From NCBI GenBank assembly GCA_963819175.1, contig CAWFVJ010000021.1:124001-188000 (forward strand): a DNA stretch of 64,000 nucleotides, written 5' to 3'. This document shows, in pieces, positions 24,355 to 34,564 of this stretch. A program made the position numbers and the translations under genes. Source of the DNA: CAWBRT01 sp963819175 (GTDB lineage Bacteria > Acidobacteriota > Terriglobia > Terriglobales > Acidobacteriaceae). Each line of letters starts with the position of its first letter. Position 1 is the stretch's first letter. The notes beneath the pieces were generated by a model. It saw only the letters and a list, made by a program, of their open reading frames with translations, searched no databases and was not told where the DNA came from.

Positions 24355-25137
24355 ATGGAACTCTTCTCGCCAACGGAGTTTGCCAAGCAAAAGATCCTGT
24401 CAGTTCAGGAATACGCTCTGCTTTCCTGGCATTCCCTCACAAACCTCTTCAAGCAACCGCGTTATTTTGCGGATATGTTGCAGCAGGCCGACGTGATCGG
24501 CGTTGGCTCGCTGCCAATCGTGATTCTGACCGGCTTCTTCACCGGGGCGGTGCTGGCGTTGCAGAGTGCGAACTCATTGACCCGCTTCGGCGCGTTGTCG
24601 TTTACCGGGCAGCTTGTGTCGCTCTCCATGGTGCGTGAACTTGGACCGGTGCTCACCGGCTTGATGGTGGCGGGCCGCAACGCCAGTGGGATGGCCAGCG
24701 AACTGGGCTCGATGCAGGTCACAGAGCAGATTGACGCCATGCGTGCGCTCGGCACCGATCCGGGCAAGAAGTTGGTTACGCCCCGGGTCATCTCGACCAT
24801 GGTCATGCTGTTCTTCCTCACCATCATCTCCGATCTGGTGGGCCTGTCCGGCGGGTCCATGGTGGCAGTGTTTCTGCTGCGGCTGGACTCGAATGAATAT
24901 TGGAACTACGCCTGGCGCGCGCTCGACTTCGGCGACGTAACGATGGGGTTGGCGAAGCCCGTGTTCTTCGGTTTTATCATCGCCACCATCGGGTGCTACT
25001 ACGGATTGAGCGCCCGCGGCGGCACACAGGGCGTTGGCCGCGCCACCACCCAGGCGGTGGTTGCCGCCAGCGTTCTAATCCTCGTCATCGACTTCTTCCT
25101 GACACGATTGTTGATCGTGATCCTTCCCAACGGCTGA
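24355..25137 (+). CDS. mlaE: MlaE-family phospholipid ABC transporter permease
   Basis: Inner-membrane permease of 260 residues from the Mla system that moves phospholipids between the inner and outer membranes. The MlaE signature is clear: FTGAVLALQSA, then MVRELGPVLTGLMVAGR and ASELGSMQVTEQIDAMRALG. About five hydrophobic helices. The stop codon is 1 base before the ATPase gene, so the two are co-transcribed. No MlaD (MCE) gene follows in this operon, as might be expected; it is presumably elsewhere. Confidence 0.93.
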   Translation: MELFSPTEFAKQKILSVQEYALLSWHSLTNLFKQPRYFADMLQQADVIGVGSLPIVILTGFFTGAVLALQSANSLTRFGALSFTGQLVSLSMVRELGPVLTGLMVAGRNASGMASELGSMQVTEQIDAMRALGTDPGKKLVTPRVISTMVMLFFLTIISDLVGLSGGSMVAVFLLRLDSNEYWNYAWRALDFGDVTMGLAKPVFFGFIIATIGCYYGLSARGGTQGVGRATTQAVVAASVLILVIDFFLTRLLIVILPNG

Positions 25138-25138
25138 T

Positions 25139-25969
25139 ATGGCGAACGGAGCTAAGAGCGGCCCCGCGGCCAACGATGCCCGGCAGACCATCGTTTTCGA
25201 AAAAGTCAGTATCGGCTTTGGAGGACAGCCGGTGCTGCAAGAAGTTTCCTTCGCGCTTGATCACGGCGAAACCAAAATCCTGCTGGGCGTGAGCGGTTCG
25301 GGCAAGACACTTATCCTTAAGCTTGCGCTTGGGCTCATCAAGCCGGACAGCGGGCGGATCTACGTCCTCGGCCACGAAATCACGCAGTTGAAGGAAGACG
25401 ACCTGTTCGAGTTGCGCCGAATGATGGGCATGGTCTTCCAGGAGAGCGCCCTGTTCGATTCGCTCACGGTCGAGGAAAACGTCGCCTTCCGCCTCTACGA
25501 AGAGCACATTGCTTACGCGGAAATTCACCGCCGCGTAGTCGAGGCGCTGCGGTTCGTGGAGCTGGAAGGCACAGTCGGACTCTACCCTTCCGAGCTTTCA
25601 GGCGGGATGCGGCGGCGAGTCGCCATCGCGCGCGCAATCATCGCCGAACCGCAAGTCCTGCTCTACGATTCGCCAACCGCCGGACTCGATCCGGTCACCT
25701 CAACCACGATCATTGAATTGCTGGTTAAACAGAGGGACGTTTACAAAACCAGCGCGCTACTGGTTACACACCGGCTGCAAGATGCGTATCTGATGGCCAC
25801 GCACAACTTCAACCGGCAGACGAACAGGATGGAACAGGTCCCCGAGGGGGGGCATGTCAATATGCACACCAGCTTCATCCTGCTGCGCGACTGCCGGATT
25901 ATCTTCCAGGGCACCGCGGGCGAACTGGCCAACTCGACAGATCCGTATATACGCGACTATCTGAGCTGA
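25139..25969 (+). CDS. mlaF: MlaF-like ABC transporter ATPase
   Basis: ATPase of 276 residues partnered with MlaE. Walker A GVSGSGKTLILK, Q-loop VFQESALFD, signature LSGGMRRRVAIARA, Walker B VLLYDSPTAGLDP and H-loop VTHRLQ are all intact. The C-terminal part (TSFILLRDCRIIFQGTAGEL) matches MlaF. The ATG immediately follows the mlaE stop. Confidence 0.92.
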   Translation: MANGAKSGPAANDARQTIVFEKVSIGFGGQPVLQEVSFALDHGETKILLGVSGSGKTLILKLALGLIKPDSGRIYVLGHEITQLKEDDLFELRRMMGMVFQESALFDSLTVEENVAFRLYEEHIAYAEIHRRVVEALRFVELEGTVGLYPSELSGGMRRRVAIARAIIAEPQVLLYDSPTAGLDPVTSTTIIELLVKQRDVYKTSALLVTHRLQDAYLMATHNFNRQTNRMEQVPEGGHVNMHTSFILLRDCRIIFQGTAGELANSTDPYIRDYLS

Positions 25970-25987
25970 GCGGAGTTCGCCAGGGGC

Positions 25988-26443
25988 TCAGCCTTTTGCC
26001 ATCTTCTTGCGCATTTCGGAGATCACCCGTACACGCTCCAGGGTCGCTTTGACCTTTGCGCGCGCAGCCTCGCTGCGATTCAACAAGGTCTCTATGTTCT
26101 TGAGGAATTCCGGCGCCCCCATGCCCTCGCGGATCTTGGGAAGAAAGGGATGTAACTTGGAGAAAGTGAAGATCATTTCGCCGGCGCTATCGAGGAACAG
26201 CTCTTCATGCAGCGCGCCCCGCAAAACCAAACTCGCAGCCATATCCCAGTAGCTGACCACCTGGCGCATGTATGCGTTCTCGTCGGTTCCCCAGGCCTGC
26301 ATCAGCCGCAGAACTTCGTCCGCCGACTGCGGGAAGAAGGTGTTTACGAAATCTCTTGCTTTGCGCATCACCGGCTCGCGCCGGAGGTCGTAAAGCTTCA
26401 GGATTAATTTGGCGTCGTCGGGAGTGGCGCTTCGTGGTTCCAT
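25988..26443 (-). CDS. Conserved hypothetical protein, soluble, helical
   Basis: A 151-residue protein from the ATG at 26441-26443, which has GGAGGC upstream; the longer open frame runs back into a repeat and is not used. It is all-alpha in appearance (DAKLILKLYDLRREPVMRKA; LRLMQAWGTDENAYMRQVVS; KIREGMGAPEFLKNIETLL) without signal or membrane parts. I recognise the style as an acidobacterial family but know no function. It is convergent with mlaF. Confidence 0.75.
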   Translation of the reverse strand: MEPRSATPDDAKLILKLYDLRREPVMRKARDFVNTFFPQSADEVLRLMQAWGTDENAYMRQVVSYWDMAASLVLRGALHEELFLDSAGEMIFTFSKLHPFLPKIREGMGAPEFLKNIETLLNRSEAARAKVKATLERVRVISEMRKKMAKG

Positions 26444-26514
26444 GCTGCCTCCATGGTGAATGAAAATCCAAACCCGCCGAGAACCGGCGGGGCTGGGGTT
26501 TAGAACAGTTGGGG

Positions 26515-26662
26515 AGATGCTGTGCCCCGAGAGATGAACGTCATTCCGAGCGAGTGACGCATTGTGTCGCGAGTCGAGGAATCTTGTGTGTTCTTCTTGC
26601 TGCAGAACCACAAGATCCCTCCACTCCGCTTCGCTTCGGTCGGGATGACGCCTTTTGTGAAC
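26515..26662 (-). repeat. Degenerate family A repeat
   Basis: Contains ACGTCATTCCGAGCGAGTGA, TCGCGAGTCGAGGAATCTTG, CACAAGATCCCTCCACTCCG and GGGATGACGCCTTTTGTGAAC, all variants of family A blocks in inverted order. It lies in the 316-base gap before topA's 3' end. Confidence 0.65.
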
Positions 26663-26759
26663 AATGCGATGCACCAACGGTGGAATGGGTCTAGAACAAA
26701 TTCGTGAGCCACCTTACCAACAAGGAAACCGCTCTCGAGCCCAGTTAAGCGGGCGATGC

Positions 26760-29298
26760 TCAGGCCGAAGCCTTTTCCGCCGGCGGTGCCACCCGGCGGG
26801 AATAATCGCACGGCTTTGCCAGTTCGATGGGCGCAGCCTTCTTCTTGCCTTTGCCTTTCGCCGGCGACGTGGCCTTGCCGTTCGGACAGACCAGAAATGT
26901 GCCGTCCTTGGTTATCTTTTCCACCAGATATGAACTGCCGCAGCTGGGGCAGGTCTCCGCCACCGGCTTGGTTGCCGAAGTGAAATCACACTTAGGATAG
27001 TTGGCGCAGCCGTAAAAGAAATTTCCACGACGCGCTTTCTTTTCGACCAGTTCACCGTCCTTGCACTTCGGACATTTCATCCCGATAAAGTTCTGCTTTA
27101 CCCATTTGCATTCGGGGTATCCCGAGCAGGCGACGAACTCTCCAAACCGTCCGTGGCGCAACACTAGATTGCGTTCGCACTGCGGACATTTTTCGTCAAG
27201 TGGAACATCGGGAATTCTCTTTCCCTGATCGAGCCGCCTCGTGGTCTTGCAATCCGGATACCCGGTACACGCCATGAACTGCCCGAAGCGCCCGCGCTTG
27301 AGCACCATCGGACGGCCGCAGTTCTCGCAGTACTCTTCCTCCTGCGTTCCCTGCATCTCGGCCCCGTCGAGGTCGGTGAGGTTGATCGGGTTTTCCTTGG
27401 TAAAGGTGCAGGAGTTCGCATCCTTCTTGTCGTAGGTGGAGCAGGCGAAGAACGAGCCGTGCTTTCCCCACTTCAATACCAGCGGTGCGCCGCACCGTTC
27501 GCACTTCTGGTCTGTCGGCTTCTCCATGCGCTTGATGTTTTCCATGTGCTTTTCAGCGTAGGAGAGATCCTCGCTCGAACTTGTCGTAGAACTCCCGCAG
27601 CGCGGCGGTCCACTTCTGCTTGCCGTCTTCGATCTCGTCGAGTTCTTCTTCGAGACGCGCCGTGTACTGTGGATCGAATATGTCCTTGAAGTTGTCAACC
27701 AGCAGATCGGTGACGACCATGCCGATTTCCGTCGGGGTGAATTTTCCACCGCGACCCGGCGTCTTCTGCACGTACTGGCGTTCCTGGATCGTGCTCAGGA
27801 TGGTGGCATAAGTCGAAGGTCTTCCGATGCCGCGTTCCTCGAGCTCCTTTACCAACGACGCCTCGTTGAAACGCGGAGGCGGTTCGGTGAAGTGCTGCTC
27901 CGGCTTGAGGCTTCTCAGCTTGAGTTTCTGCCCCTCGACCAGAGGCGGCAGCTTGTGCTTTAACGCCTCTTCTTCCTCGTCCCTGGCGTCCTTGGCTTCC
28001 TCATAGACCTTCAAGAAGCCGTCGAATTTCGGCACCGTTCCGGTCACGCGGAACTGATGCCGGTCGCCATTCGTCGCCGCATCGATATCCACCGTTGTCT
28101 GATCGAAGACCGCCGGCGCCATCTGCGAGGCAAGGAAACGCTGCCAGATGAGTTTGTAAACCTTCATCTCATCTTCGTGCAGATACTGCTTCAGCCCATC
28201 GGGATGCCGCGAAACCTCTGTCGGACGAATCGCTTCATGCGCTTCCTGCGCTCCCTGCTGCTTGGATTTGAAAACGTTTGGCTGATCGGGCAAATACTGC
28301 TTTCCATAATCGCGCTCGATCAGCGCGCGCGCCTCCGCCAGCGCCTCGTTCGAGACGCGAGTCGAATCGGTTCGCATGTAGGTGATGAGGCCGACCGTGC
28401 CTTCGTCGCCGAGATCGACGCCTTCATAGAGCCGTTGCGCGAGCATCATCGCGCGCTTCACGCTCATGCCCAGCTTGCGCGACGCATCCTGCTGGAATTT
28501 ACTGGTGGTGAACGGCGCACCCGCATTGCGACGCGTCTCGCGCGTCTCCACAGAGCGCACGGTCCAGGCGGCGTCCCGCAGCGCCGCTTCAAGCAGCTTT
28601 GCCGCTTCTTCGTTGGGGAGGACGTTAGTCTTCGGGTTTGTTCCCACCAGACGCGCGTCGAATGCCGGAGGCTTCGGCCCCAGCAGATGCGCGTCCAGCG
28701 TCCAATATTCCACGGGCGAGAAAGCCTTGATCTCGCGCTCTCGCTCGACGATGAGTCTTAGGGCAACGGTTTGCACGCGTCCCGCGGAAAGGCCTCGGCG
28801 AACCTTGTCCCACAACAAAGGAGAGACCTGGTAGCCCACGATGCGGTCGAGCACGCGCCTGGTCTGCTGTGCATCCACCAGGTTTTGATCGATCTCGCGA
28901 GGATGCCGGAACGCCTCCTGGACGGCCCTTTTGGTGATCTCATTGAAGCTGACGCGTACGATGTGCTGGGCCGCGCCCTTCTTGCTCTTGGCGCCTCCGT
29001 TACCGAGTTCCCCGGCCAGGTGCCACGCAATCGCTTCGCCCTCGCGGTCCGGATCGGGGGCCAGGTAAATTGTGTCGGCATCCTTGGCAAGCTTCTTCAG
29101 CTTGGCCAGAACCTTTTCTTTTCCGGGAATAACCAGGTATTCGGCCTCGAAATCATTTTCAACGTCAACACCAAGATTGCTCTTCGGCAGATCTTTTACG
29201 TGCCCCAGAGAGGCTTCCACTTCGAATCCGCTTCCCAGGTATTTTTGAATCGTCTTTGCCTTGGCAGGCGATTCGACGATGACTAATCCTTTTGCCAA
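26760..29298 (-). CDS. topA: DNA topoisomerase I, with a one-base frameshift
   Basis: Type IA topoisomerase that relaxes negative supercoils. The first frame (29298 to 27553) has the Toprim start (VIVESPAKAKTIQKYLGSGF), the DPDREGEAIAWHL acidic motif and the active-site tyrosine in GLITYMRTDSTRVS. It stops after EFYDKFERGSLLR. The second frame resumes with DLSYAEKHMENIKRM and runs to 26760 through four or five C4 zinc ribbons (CERCGAPL, CENCGRPM, CPQCERNL, CPKCKDGE, CPSCGSSY) and a basic tail. One extra base near 27575 (in GAGCGAGGATCTC) explains the break. As topA is normally essential, a sequence error is the likeliest cause. Confidence 0.93.
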
Positions 29299-29445
29299 AG
29301 TAACCCTCTACACCTCTAAAAAACTTTTGCGTAAACTTCCTGGCGGCAAATCAGCACGCCTTGAATCCAATTGAAGCTAGCACGAGAAAGCAAAAATCAC
29401 AAAATCGGAAGGCTCGACCGACATGCCCGGAAGAGCAATGGCTTC

Positions 29446-29545
29446 TTGCAAAGTCATTCTGAGCGAGCGTAACGGGCCAAGAATCTAATGCATAGATCCT
29501 TCGCTGCGCTCAGGATGACATCCTGAAATTTATGCAGCGAACTTG
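29446..29545. repeat. Family B-like repeat, short form
   Basis: GTCATTCTGAGCGAGC and AATCTAATGCATAGATCCTT face CGCTGCGCTCAGGATGACAT. The centre palindrome (ATCTAATGCATAGAT) differs from the longer B copies but matches the style at 38545-38664. It lies between topA and dprA. Confidence 0.6.
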
Positions 29546-29559
29546 CGAGACAGCCCGGT

Positions 29560-30723
29560 CTAAAAAGTGCGCACGTAGTTTTTGCCCGGAAGTTGCCGAA
29601 TGCGCCCCGCGAGTTCCAGCTCAAAAAGCGCGGCAAAAATTTCGGACGAAGAAAAAACGCCTTCCAGTTTCTCTACCAACTCGTCGATATGAATCGATTC
29701 GTCGGCCTTGATGAGGGCGTAAACCTTTTTTTCATTCCCCTCAAGAGGCGTCGGCTGCTCAAACAGAGATGCGGTCGCCGACTCGTTCGATGCGGAAGGT
29801 CGCTCGGCTTCAATGCGCAGCCGGATGTCGGTTGGCAGCTCCTCCCAAACATCTTCCCAGGTCGCCACCAGTTTAGCGCCCTGCTTGATCAACGTGTTCG
29901 GTCCCCATGCGAGTTTGTTGGTCACGTTCCCCGGAACGGCGAACACTTCCCTGCACTGCTCCAGAGCGCAGCGAGCGGTGATGCGGGTGCCGCTGTACTC
30001 GCCCGCCTCCGTCACCAGCACACCGCGCGAGAGCCCGCTGATGATGCGATTGCGAATCGGAAAGTTATGAGGCGACGGCGGAGCCCCCATGGGAAACTCG
30101 CTGACCAGCGCACCGCCGTGGGCAAGAATCTGCTCGGAAAGTTTCTGGTTCTCTCGTGGATAAATAATGTCGACACCGGTCCCGAAGACCGCCACCGTTT
30201 TTGCGCGCGCATTCACCGCCCCGCGATGCGCCGCGGAATCGACACCGCGAGCCATTCCACTGAATATGATGAGTCCTCGAGTGGCAAGGTCGCAGGCCAG
30301 CCTCTCTGTCATCCCCAGGCCATAAGGCGTGGGATGCCGCGTTCCGACGATCGCAATCCCCGGTATGCTTAGCGCCTCGACATTGCCCTGGACGTGCAGC
30401 ACCGCCGGAGGGTCATAGATCTCAAGCAGTTGGCGCGGGTAAGCCGGGTCGTCCGGAACCAACAGCGATGCGCCCGCCGTGTGCACCTTCTCCAGTTCCT
30501 CGTCGGCGAGCTGCATCGATGACCCGAGCGCGATCGATTGCGCCGAAGCCGCAGGCAGTCCCGCCGCCTCCAATTCGGTTAACGAGGCGCGGAAGACCTG
30601 GCCAACGTTGCCGAAACGTTCCAGCAGCCGTTTGATCCTCGTGGGTCCAAGGCCGGGAGTAGCGGATAGAGCAAGCCACTCGCGCGTTCGTGCGGCAGAG
30701 ATTGCAGGAGAAGCAGAGGACAC
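29560..30723 (-). CDS. dprA: DNA processing protein DprA
   Basis: DprA/Smf loads RecA on incoming single-stranded DNA in natural transformation. From the GTG at 30721-30723 (ribosome site GGAG, 7-base spacer) the protein has 387 residues, the normal length; the open frame continues upstream but overlaps the mqnA promoter region. It begins with a helix-hairpin-helix-like segment (ATPGLGPTRIKRLLERFG). The Rossmann-like core contains IVGTRHPTPYG, FSGMARGVDSAAHRGA, SEFPMGAPPSPHNFPIRNRI and VFAVPGN. A winged-helix C terminus ends in PGKNYVRTF. It suggests at least ancestral competence for DNA uptake. Confidence 0.93.
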   Translation of the reverse strand: MSSASPAISAARTREWLALSATPGLGPTRIKRLLERFGNVGQVFRASLTELEAAGLPAASAQSIALGSSMQLADEELEKVHTAGASLLVPDDPAYPRQLLEIYDPPAVLHVQGNVEALSIPGIAIVGTRHPTPYGLGMTERLACDLATRGLIIFSGMARGVDSAAHRGAVNARAKTVAVFGTGVDIIYPRENQKLSEQILAHGGALVSEFPMGAPPSPHNFPIRNRIISGLSRGVLVTEAGEYSGTRITARCALEQCREVFAVPGNVTNKLAWGPNTLIKQGAKLVATWEDVWEELPTDIRLRIEAERPSASNESATASLFEQPTPLEGNEKKVYALIKADESIHIDELVEKLEGVFSSSEIFAALFELELAGRIRQLPGKNYVRTF

Positions 30724-30841
30724 AATAATCGCTCCGGGAAACTCGGACTGTAGCCCCGCGCACCGATTTCTGTCAAGGAAACAACTGAGAGCGGGCAGTG
30801 TACAATCCTGGGTGGCTCCCGACATCCAGCACAGGTAGATC

Positions 30842-31663
30842 ATGCGCCCACTAAGGATTTCCGCAATTTCGTTCCTGAACACAGCTCCGCTAATGTGGAA
30901 CTTCGAGCACCAGCCCACAGCCGAGCTGACCAGCAATTTTGAAATTTCATATACCGTACCATCGCAATGCGCCCGTGCTCTGCACGAAGGCACCGCCGAC
31001 ATAGGGATCGTCCCGGTTATCACCTACACGACAATTCCCGGCCTGGTGGTGATTCCTCGCGTGACCATCGCGGCACGCGGCCCGGTTCGCAGCATACTGC
31101 TGATCAGCAAAGTGCCGATCGAGCAGATCGGAAGCGTCGCGGTTGACAGCTCTTCACGGACGTCGGTAGGTCTGACGCAGGTTCTGCTTACGAAATTTTT
31201 CGGCGGCAAGCGGCCTCTGGTTTCGATGCAGCCAGATCTGAAGCCCATGCTCGCGCGATGCGATGCGGCCTTGATCATCGGCGATCCGGCGTTGCTGGTC
31301 AAAACCGATGGCCTCTACTCGTATGACCTGGCGCAAATTTGGTTTGAGCGCACCGGCAAGCCATTCGTCTTTGCGGTGTGGGCCGTACGGCGGCAAGCAT
31401 TGGAAGAAATGCAGCCAGGCTTACAGGTCGCGGAAATTTTTCAGCGCTCGCGCGACGCGGGGCTGCAACCGGAAAACGTCGAACGGATCGCTTGCGACTG
31501 GTCGCAGCGCATTGGGCTCTCGCCGGAGGAGATCCGCAACTATCTCATGCGCAACATCTACTACGAACTCGACGGGCCTTGCCTTGAAGGATTGCGGCTG
31601 TTCTTTGATTATGCAGTCGAGTGCGGCGCGGCTCCCCAGGCGCCTGCGCTGAGTTTTCTCTGA
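30842..31663 (+). CDS. mqnA: Menaquinone biosynthesis protein MqnA, chorismate dehydratase
   Basis: First step of the futalosine route, dehydrating chorismate to 3-enolpyruvylbenzoate. 273 residues. Family features are the start RISAISFLNTAPLMW, EISYTVPSQCARAL, GTADIGIVPVITY and DAALIIGDPALL. Soluble periplasmic-binding-protein fold used as an enzyme, no signal peptide. It is divergent from dprA and 123 bases before mqnC. Confidence 0.92.
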   Translation: MRPLRISAISFLNTAPLMWNFEHQPTAELTSNFEISYTVPSQCARALHEGTADIGIVPVITYTTIPGLVVIPRVTIAARGPVRSILLISKVPIEQIGSVAVDSSSRTSVGLTQVLLTKFFGGKRPLVSMQPDLKPMLARCDAALIIGDPALLVKTDGLYSYDLAQIWFERTGKPFVFAVWAVRRQALEEMQPGLQVAEIFQRSRDAGLQPENVERIACDWSQRIGLSPEEIRNYLMRNIYYELDGPCLEGLRLFFDYAVECGAAPQAPALSFL

Positions 31664-31786
31664 TCGACATTCGTCAGGGGCAATCCTGTTCACCGCAACA
31701 GCCATGCGTGAAGATTTCCGATCACTCGGAGAATTGCCGGCTGTGCGGGTTCGCGTAAAATAGAAGCACCAAGGGACGAGCACGCG

Positions 31787-32833
31787 ATGAGCCTTACGAA
31801 GCAAGAAGCACTGGAGATGTTCCGCTCCGACGACCTGATCGGCATCGGCATGGAAGCCGACGCGGTTCGCCGCAGATTGCATCCGGACGGCATCGTCAGC
31901 TACATCATCGACCGCAACATCAATTACACGAACTTCTGCACTGAATACTGCAGCTTCTGCGCCTTCTACCGTCCGCTCAAGGGCAAGCTCGCGTCCGAAG
32001 GCTACATCCTGGATTTCGAAACTATCTACGAAAAGATCCGTGAGACCGTGGAGTTGGGCGGCACGGGCGTGCTCATGCAGGGCGGACTTCATCCGGAGCT
32101 GAAGATCGACTACTTCGAGCGGATGATGAGCGGCATCAAGCAGCGCTTTCCGCAGGTTCATCTGCATTGCTTCTCGGCCTCTGAAATTCTGGCCATCGCC
32201 GAGTACAGCGGCATCGGCGTGGAGGAAACCATTGTGCGCTTGCGGGCCGCCGGACTGGATTCGATCCCCGGCGGCGGCGCGGAGATTCTCGATGACGAGG
32301 TTCGCCGGCGTATCGCACGGCTGAAATGCCTGACCGATGACTGGCTGTTGGTGCATCGCACCGCGCACCGGCTGGGAATGAAGACGACGGCGACCATGAT
32401 GTTCGGCGTCGGAGAAGATTACGAACACCGGGTCAATCACTTCCAGCGCATTTACGATTTGCAGGAGGAAACCGGCGGCTTCACCGCGTTCATCCCCTGG
32501 TCGTTTCAACCCGGCAACACTGCGCTCGGCGGCCGCGGCTGGGACGAGGCGACTGCCGTGGATTACCTGAAGACGCTGGCAATCTCGCGGGTTTTTCTGT
32601 CGAACTTTCCAAACGTGCAGGCAAGCTGGGTGACGCAGGGGCTCAAAATATGCCAGATGGGGCTGCGCTTTGGCGGCAATGACGTGGGGTCGGTGATGAT
32701 CGAGGAAAACGTCGTGGCTTCGGCGGGCGTGCACAACTGCACCACGGAAGAAGAGCTGCGCCGCATCATCCGCGATGCCGGATTCAGGCCGGTGCAACGC
32801 GATACGCTCTACCGGACGTACTTCCTCAACTAG
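31787..32833 (+). CDS. mqnC: Cyclic dehypoxanthinyl futalosine synthase MqnC, radical SAM
   Basis: Radical SAM enzyme of 348 residues that cyclises dehypoxanthine futalosine. The cluster motif is CTEYCSFCAFYR (CX3CX2C) at about residues 47-58, preceded by NINYTNF, typical of MqnC rather than MqnE. MQGGLHPEL and the C-terminal GGNDVGSVMIEENVV also match. It follows mqnA in the same direction and probably shares its transcript. Confidence 0.93.
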   Translation: MSLTKQEALEMFRSDDLIGIGMEADAVRRRLHPDGIVSYIIDRNINYTNFCTEYCSFCAFYRPLKGKLASEGYILDFETIYEKIRETVELGGTGVLMQGGLHPELKIDYFERMMSGIKQRFPQVHLHCFSASEILAIAEYSGIGVEETIVRLRAAGLDSIPGGGAEILDDEVRRRIARLKCLTDDWLLVHRTAHRLGMKTTATMMFGVGEDYEHRVNHFQRIYDLQEETGGFTAFIPWSFQPGNTALGGRGWDEATAVDYLKTLAISRVFLSNFPNVQASWVTQGLKICQMGLRFGGNDVGSVMIEENVVASAGVHNCTTEEELRRIIRDAGFRPVQRDTLYRTYFLN

Positions 32834-32887
32834 TAACCCGATACCTCCGGGTACTGCCTCGACGCCGCGCTTCAGGTACAATCAGCC

Positions 32888-34552
32888 TTGGCTGGCCCAA
32901 ATCCCTGCAATCTGGATCATGTGTTGATCGTCTACTTCGCGACATTTTTCGTCTTCATGCAGTCGAGGCCGAACGCTGTCATCCAGTTTCTGCAAAAGCA
33001 GACGAATCCCGCTTTCAAAGGACTCTATCAGGCCAACGGCTTCGACATGATGCTGCTGGTGCCTTACTTTATTGTTCTCATCATTTTGGCCGCCTACGGA
33101 TTCCATAGATACCAGCTCGTCTGGATGTATTACCGGCACCGCAAGAATGCGGTTCGCGAGCCGAAGTCCCATTTTCTGGAACTGCCGCGCATCACCATCC
33201 AGTTGCCCATCTTCAACGAGCAGTTCGTGATCGACCGCCTGGTGGAGTCGATTTGCAAACTGGACTACCCGCGCGAAAAGCTGGACATTCAGGTGCTCGA
33301 CGACTCGACGGACGAAACCGTAGAGGTCGCGCGAGCGGTGGTCGAGCGTTATGCGGCCCTGGGACACCAGATCAGCTACCACCACCGCAGCGATCGGCAC
33401 GGCTTCAAGGCCGGCGCGTTGCAGGAAGGATTGAAAAGCGCGAAAGGTGAGTTCGTCGCCATCTTCGACGCCGACTTTACCCCCTCGCCCGATTGGCTGA
33501 TGAAGGTGATCCACCATTTTGCCGAACCCGGGATCGGCATGGTGCAGACTCGCTGGACACACATCAACCGGAACTATTCATTTCTGACCGAGATCGAGGC
33601 TATCCTGCTGGACGGCCACTTTGTGCTGGAACACGGCGGGCGCTCACGCACGGGCGTTTTCTTCAACTTCAACGGCACGGCAGGAATGTGGCGCATCAAG
33701 GCCATCGACGACGCGGGCGGCTGGCAGCACGATACGCTTACGGAAGACACCGATCTGAGCTATCGCGCCCAACTCAAAGGGTGGAAGTTTCTCTATCTGC
33801 AAGACGTGGAGTGCCCGGCTGAGTTGCCCATCGAGATGACGGCCTTCAAGACGCAGCAGGCGCGCTGGGCCAAGGGGTTGATCCAGTGCGCCATCAAAGA
33901 CCTTCCCCAAGTCATGCGCTCCAAAGTCAACCTCAGAGAGAAGATCGAAGCCGTGTACCACCTGACGGCCAACCTCAGCTATCCGCTGATGATTATGCTT
34001 TCCGTGCTGCTGCTGCCGGCGATGGTCATCCGCTTTTACCAGGGATGGTTCCAGATGCTCTACATCGACGTGCCGCTGTTCCTGGCCTCTACGTTCTCCA
34101 TATCCAGCTTCTACCTGGTTTCGCAAAAGGAGTTGTTTCCGCGGCGCTGGTTTCGGACGTTCCTCTACCTGCCCTGCCTGATGGCGCTTGGGATTGGCCT
34201 GACCATCACCAACTCCAAGGCGGTGATTGAAGCTTTGATCGGAAAGCAGACGGCCTTTGCGCGGACTCCCAAGTACCGCGTGCAGAACAAGAGCGACAGA
34301 TCGGTCGCGGCAAAGAAGTATCGCAAACGGCTCGGCATCGTGCCCTGGATCGAGTTGGCCATCGGCTGCTACTTCGCCATGACGGTCGTCTATGCGATCC
34401 AAAACGAGAACTACATTACGGTTCCGTTCCTCATCCTTTTCGTGTTCGGTTACTGGTACACAGGCATGATGTCATTGCTTCAGGGAAGATTCGACGCCAT
34501 GATCCGCTCCAATCCGGAGCAGCACACCAAACCATTCCCGGTGGGAGTGTAG
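32888..34552 (+). CDS. Cellulose-synthase-like GT2 glycosyltransferase
   Basis: Membrane processive-type glycosyltransferase of about 554 residues (TTG at 32888; the first ATG is about 23 codons later). It has one N-terminal membrane helix, a cytosolic GT2 domain and about four C-terminal helices. All processive signature residues are present: VLDDSTDET, FDADFTPS, EDTDLSYR and QQARWAKG (the QxxRW motif). No PilZ domain. The polymer is unknown; mannan or glucan are possible. It lies 54 bases after mqnC and 12 bases before a SRPBCC gene, so it is probably part of a longer operon. Confidence 0.9.
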   Translation: MAGPNPCNLDHVLIVYFATFFVFMQSRPNAVIQFLQKQTNPAFKGLYQANGFDMMLLVPYFIVLIILAAYGFHRYQLVWMYYRHRKNAVREPKSHFLELPRITIQLPIFNEQFVIDRLVESICKLDYPREKLDIQVLDDSTDETVEVARAVVERYAALGHQISYHHRSDRHGFKAGALQEGLKSAKGEFVAIFDADFTPSPDWLMKVIHHFAEPGIGMVQTRWTHINRNYSFLTEIEAILLDGHFVLEHGGRSRTGVFFNFNGTAGMWRIKAIDDAGGWQHDTLTEDTDLSYRAQLKGWKFLYLQDVECPAELPIEMTAFKTQQARWAKGLIQCAIKDLPQVMRSKVNLREKIEAVYHLTANLSYPLMIMLSVLLLPAMVIRFYQGWFQMLYIDVPLFLASTFSISSFYLVSQKELFPRRWFRTFLYLPCLMALGIGLTITNSKAVIEALIGKQTAFARTPKYRVQNKSDRSVAAKKYRKRLGIVPWIELAIGCYFAMTVVYAIQNENYITVPFLILFVFGYWYTGMMSLLQGRFDAMIRSNPEQHTKPFPVGV

Positions 34553-34564
34553 CGGCAAAAGACT

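Noticed and set aside
27553..29298. Programmed frameshifting to produce two TopA forms
   Set aside because: No slippery heptamer or downstream structure at the junction, and several unrelated genes show the same kind of one-base change.
31421..32881. 486-codon minus-strand open frame
   Set aside because: Antisense to mqnC and the end of mqnA, with composition rich in His, Arg and Ala and no family resemblance.
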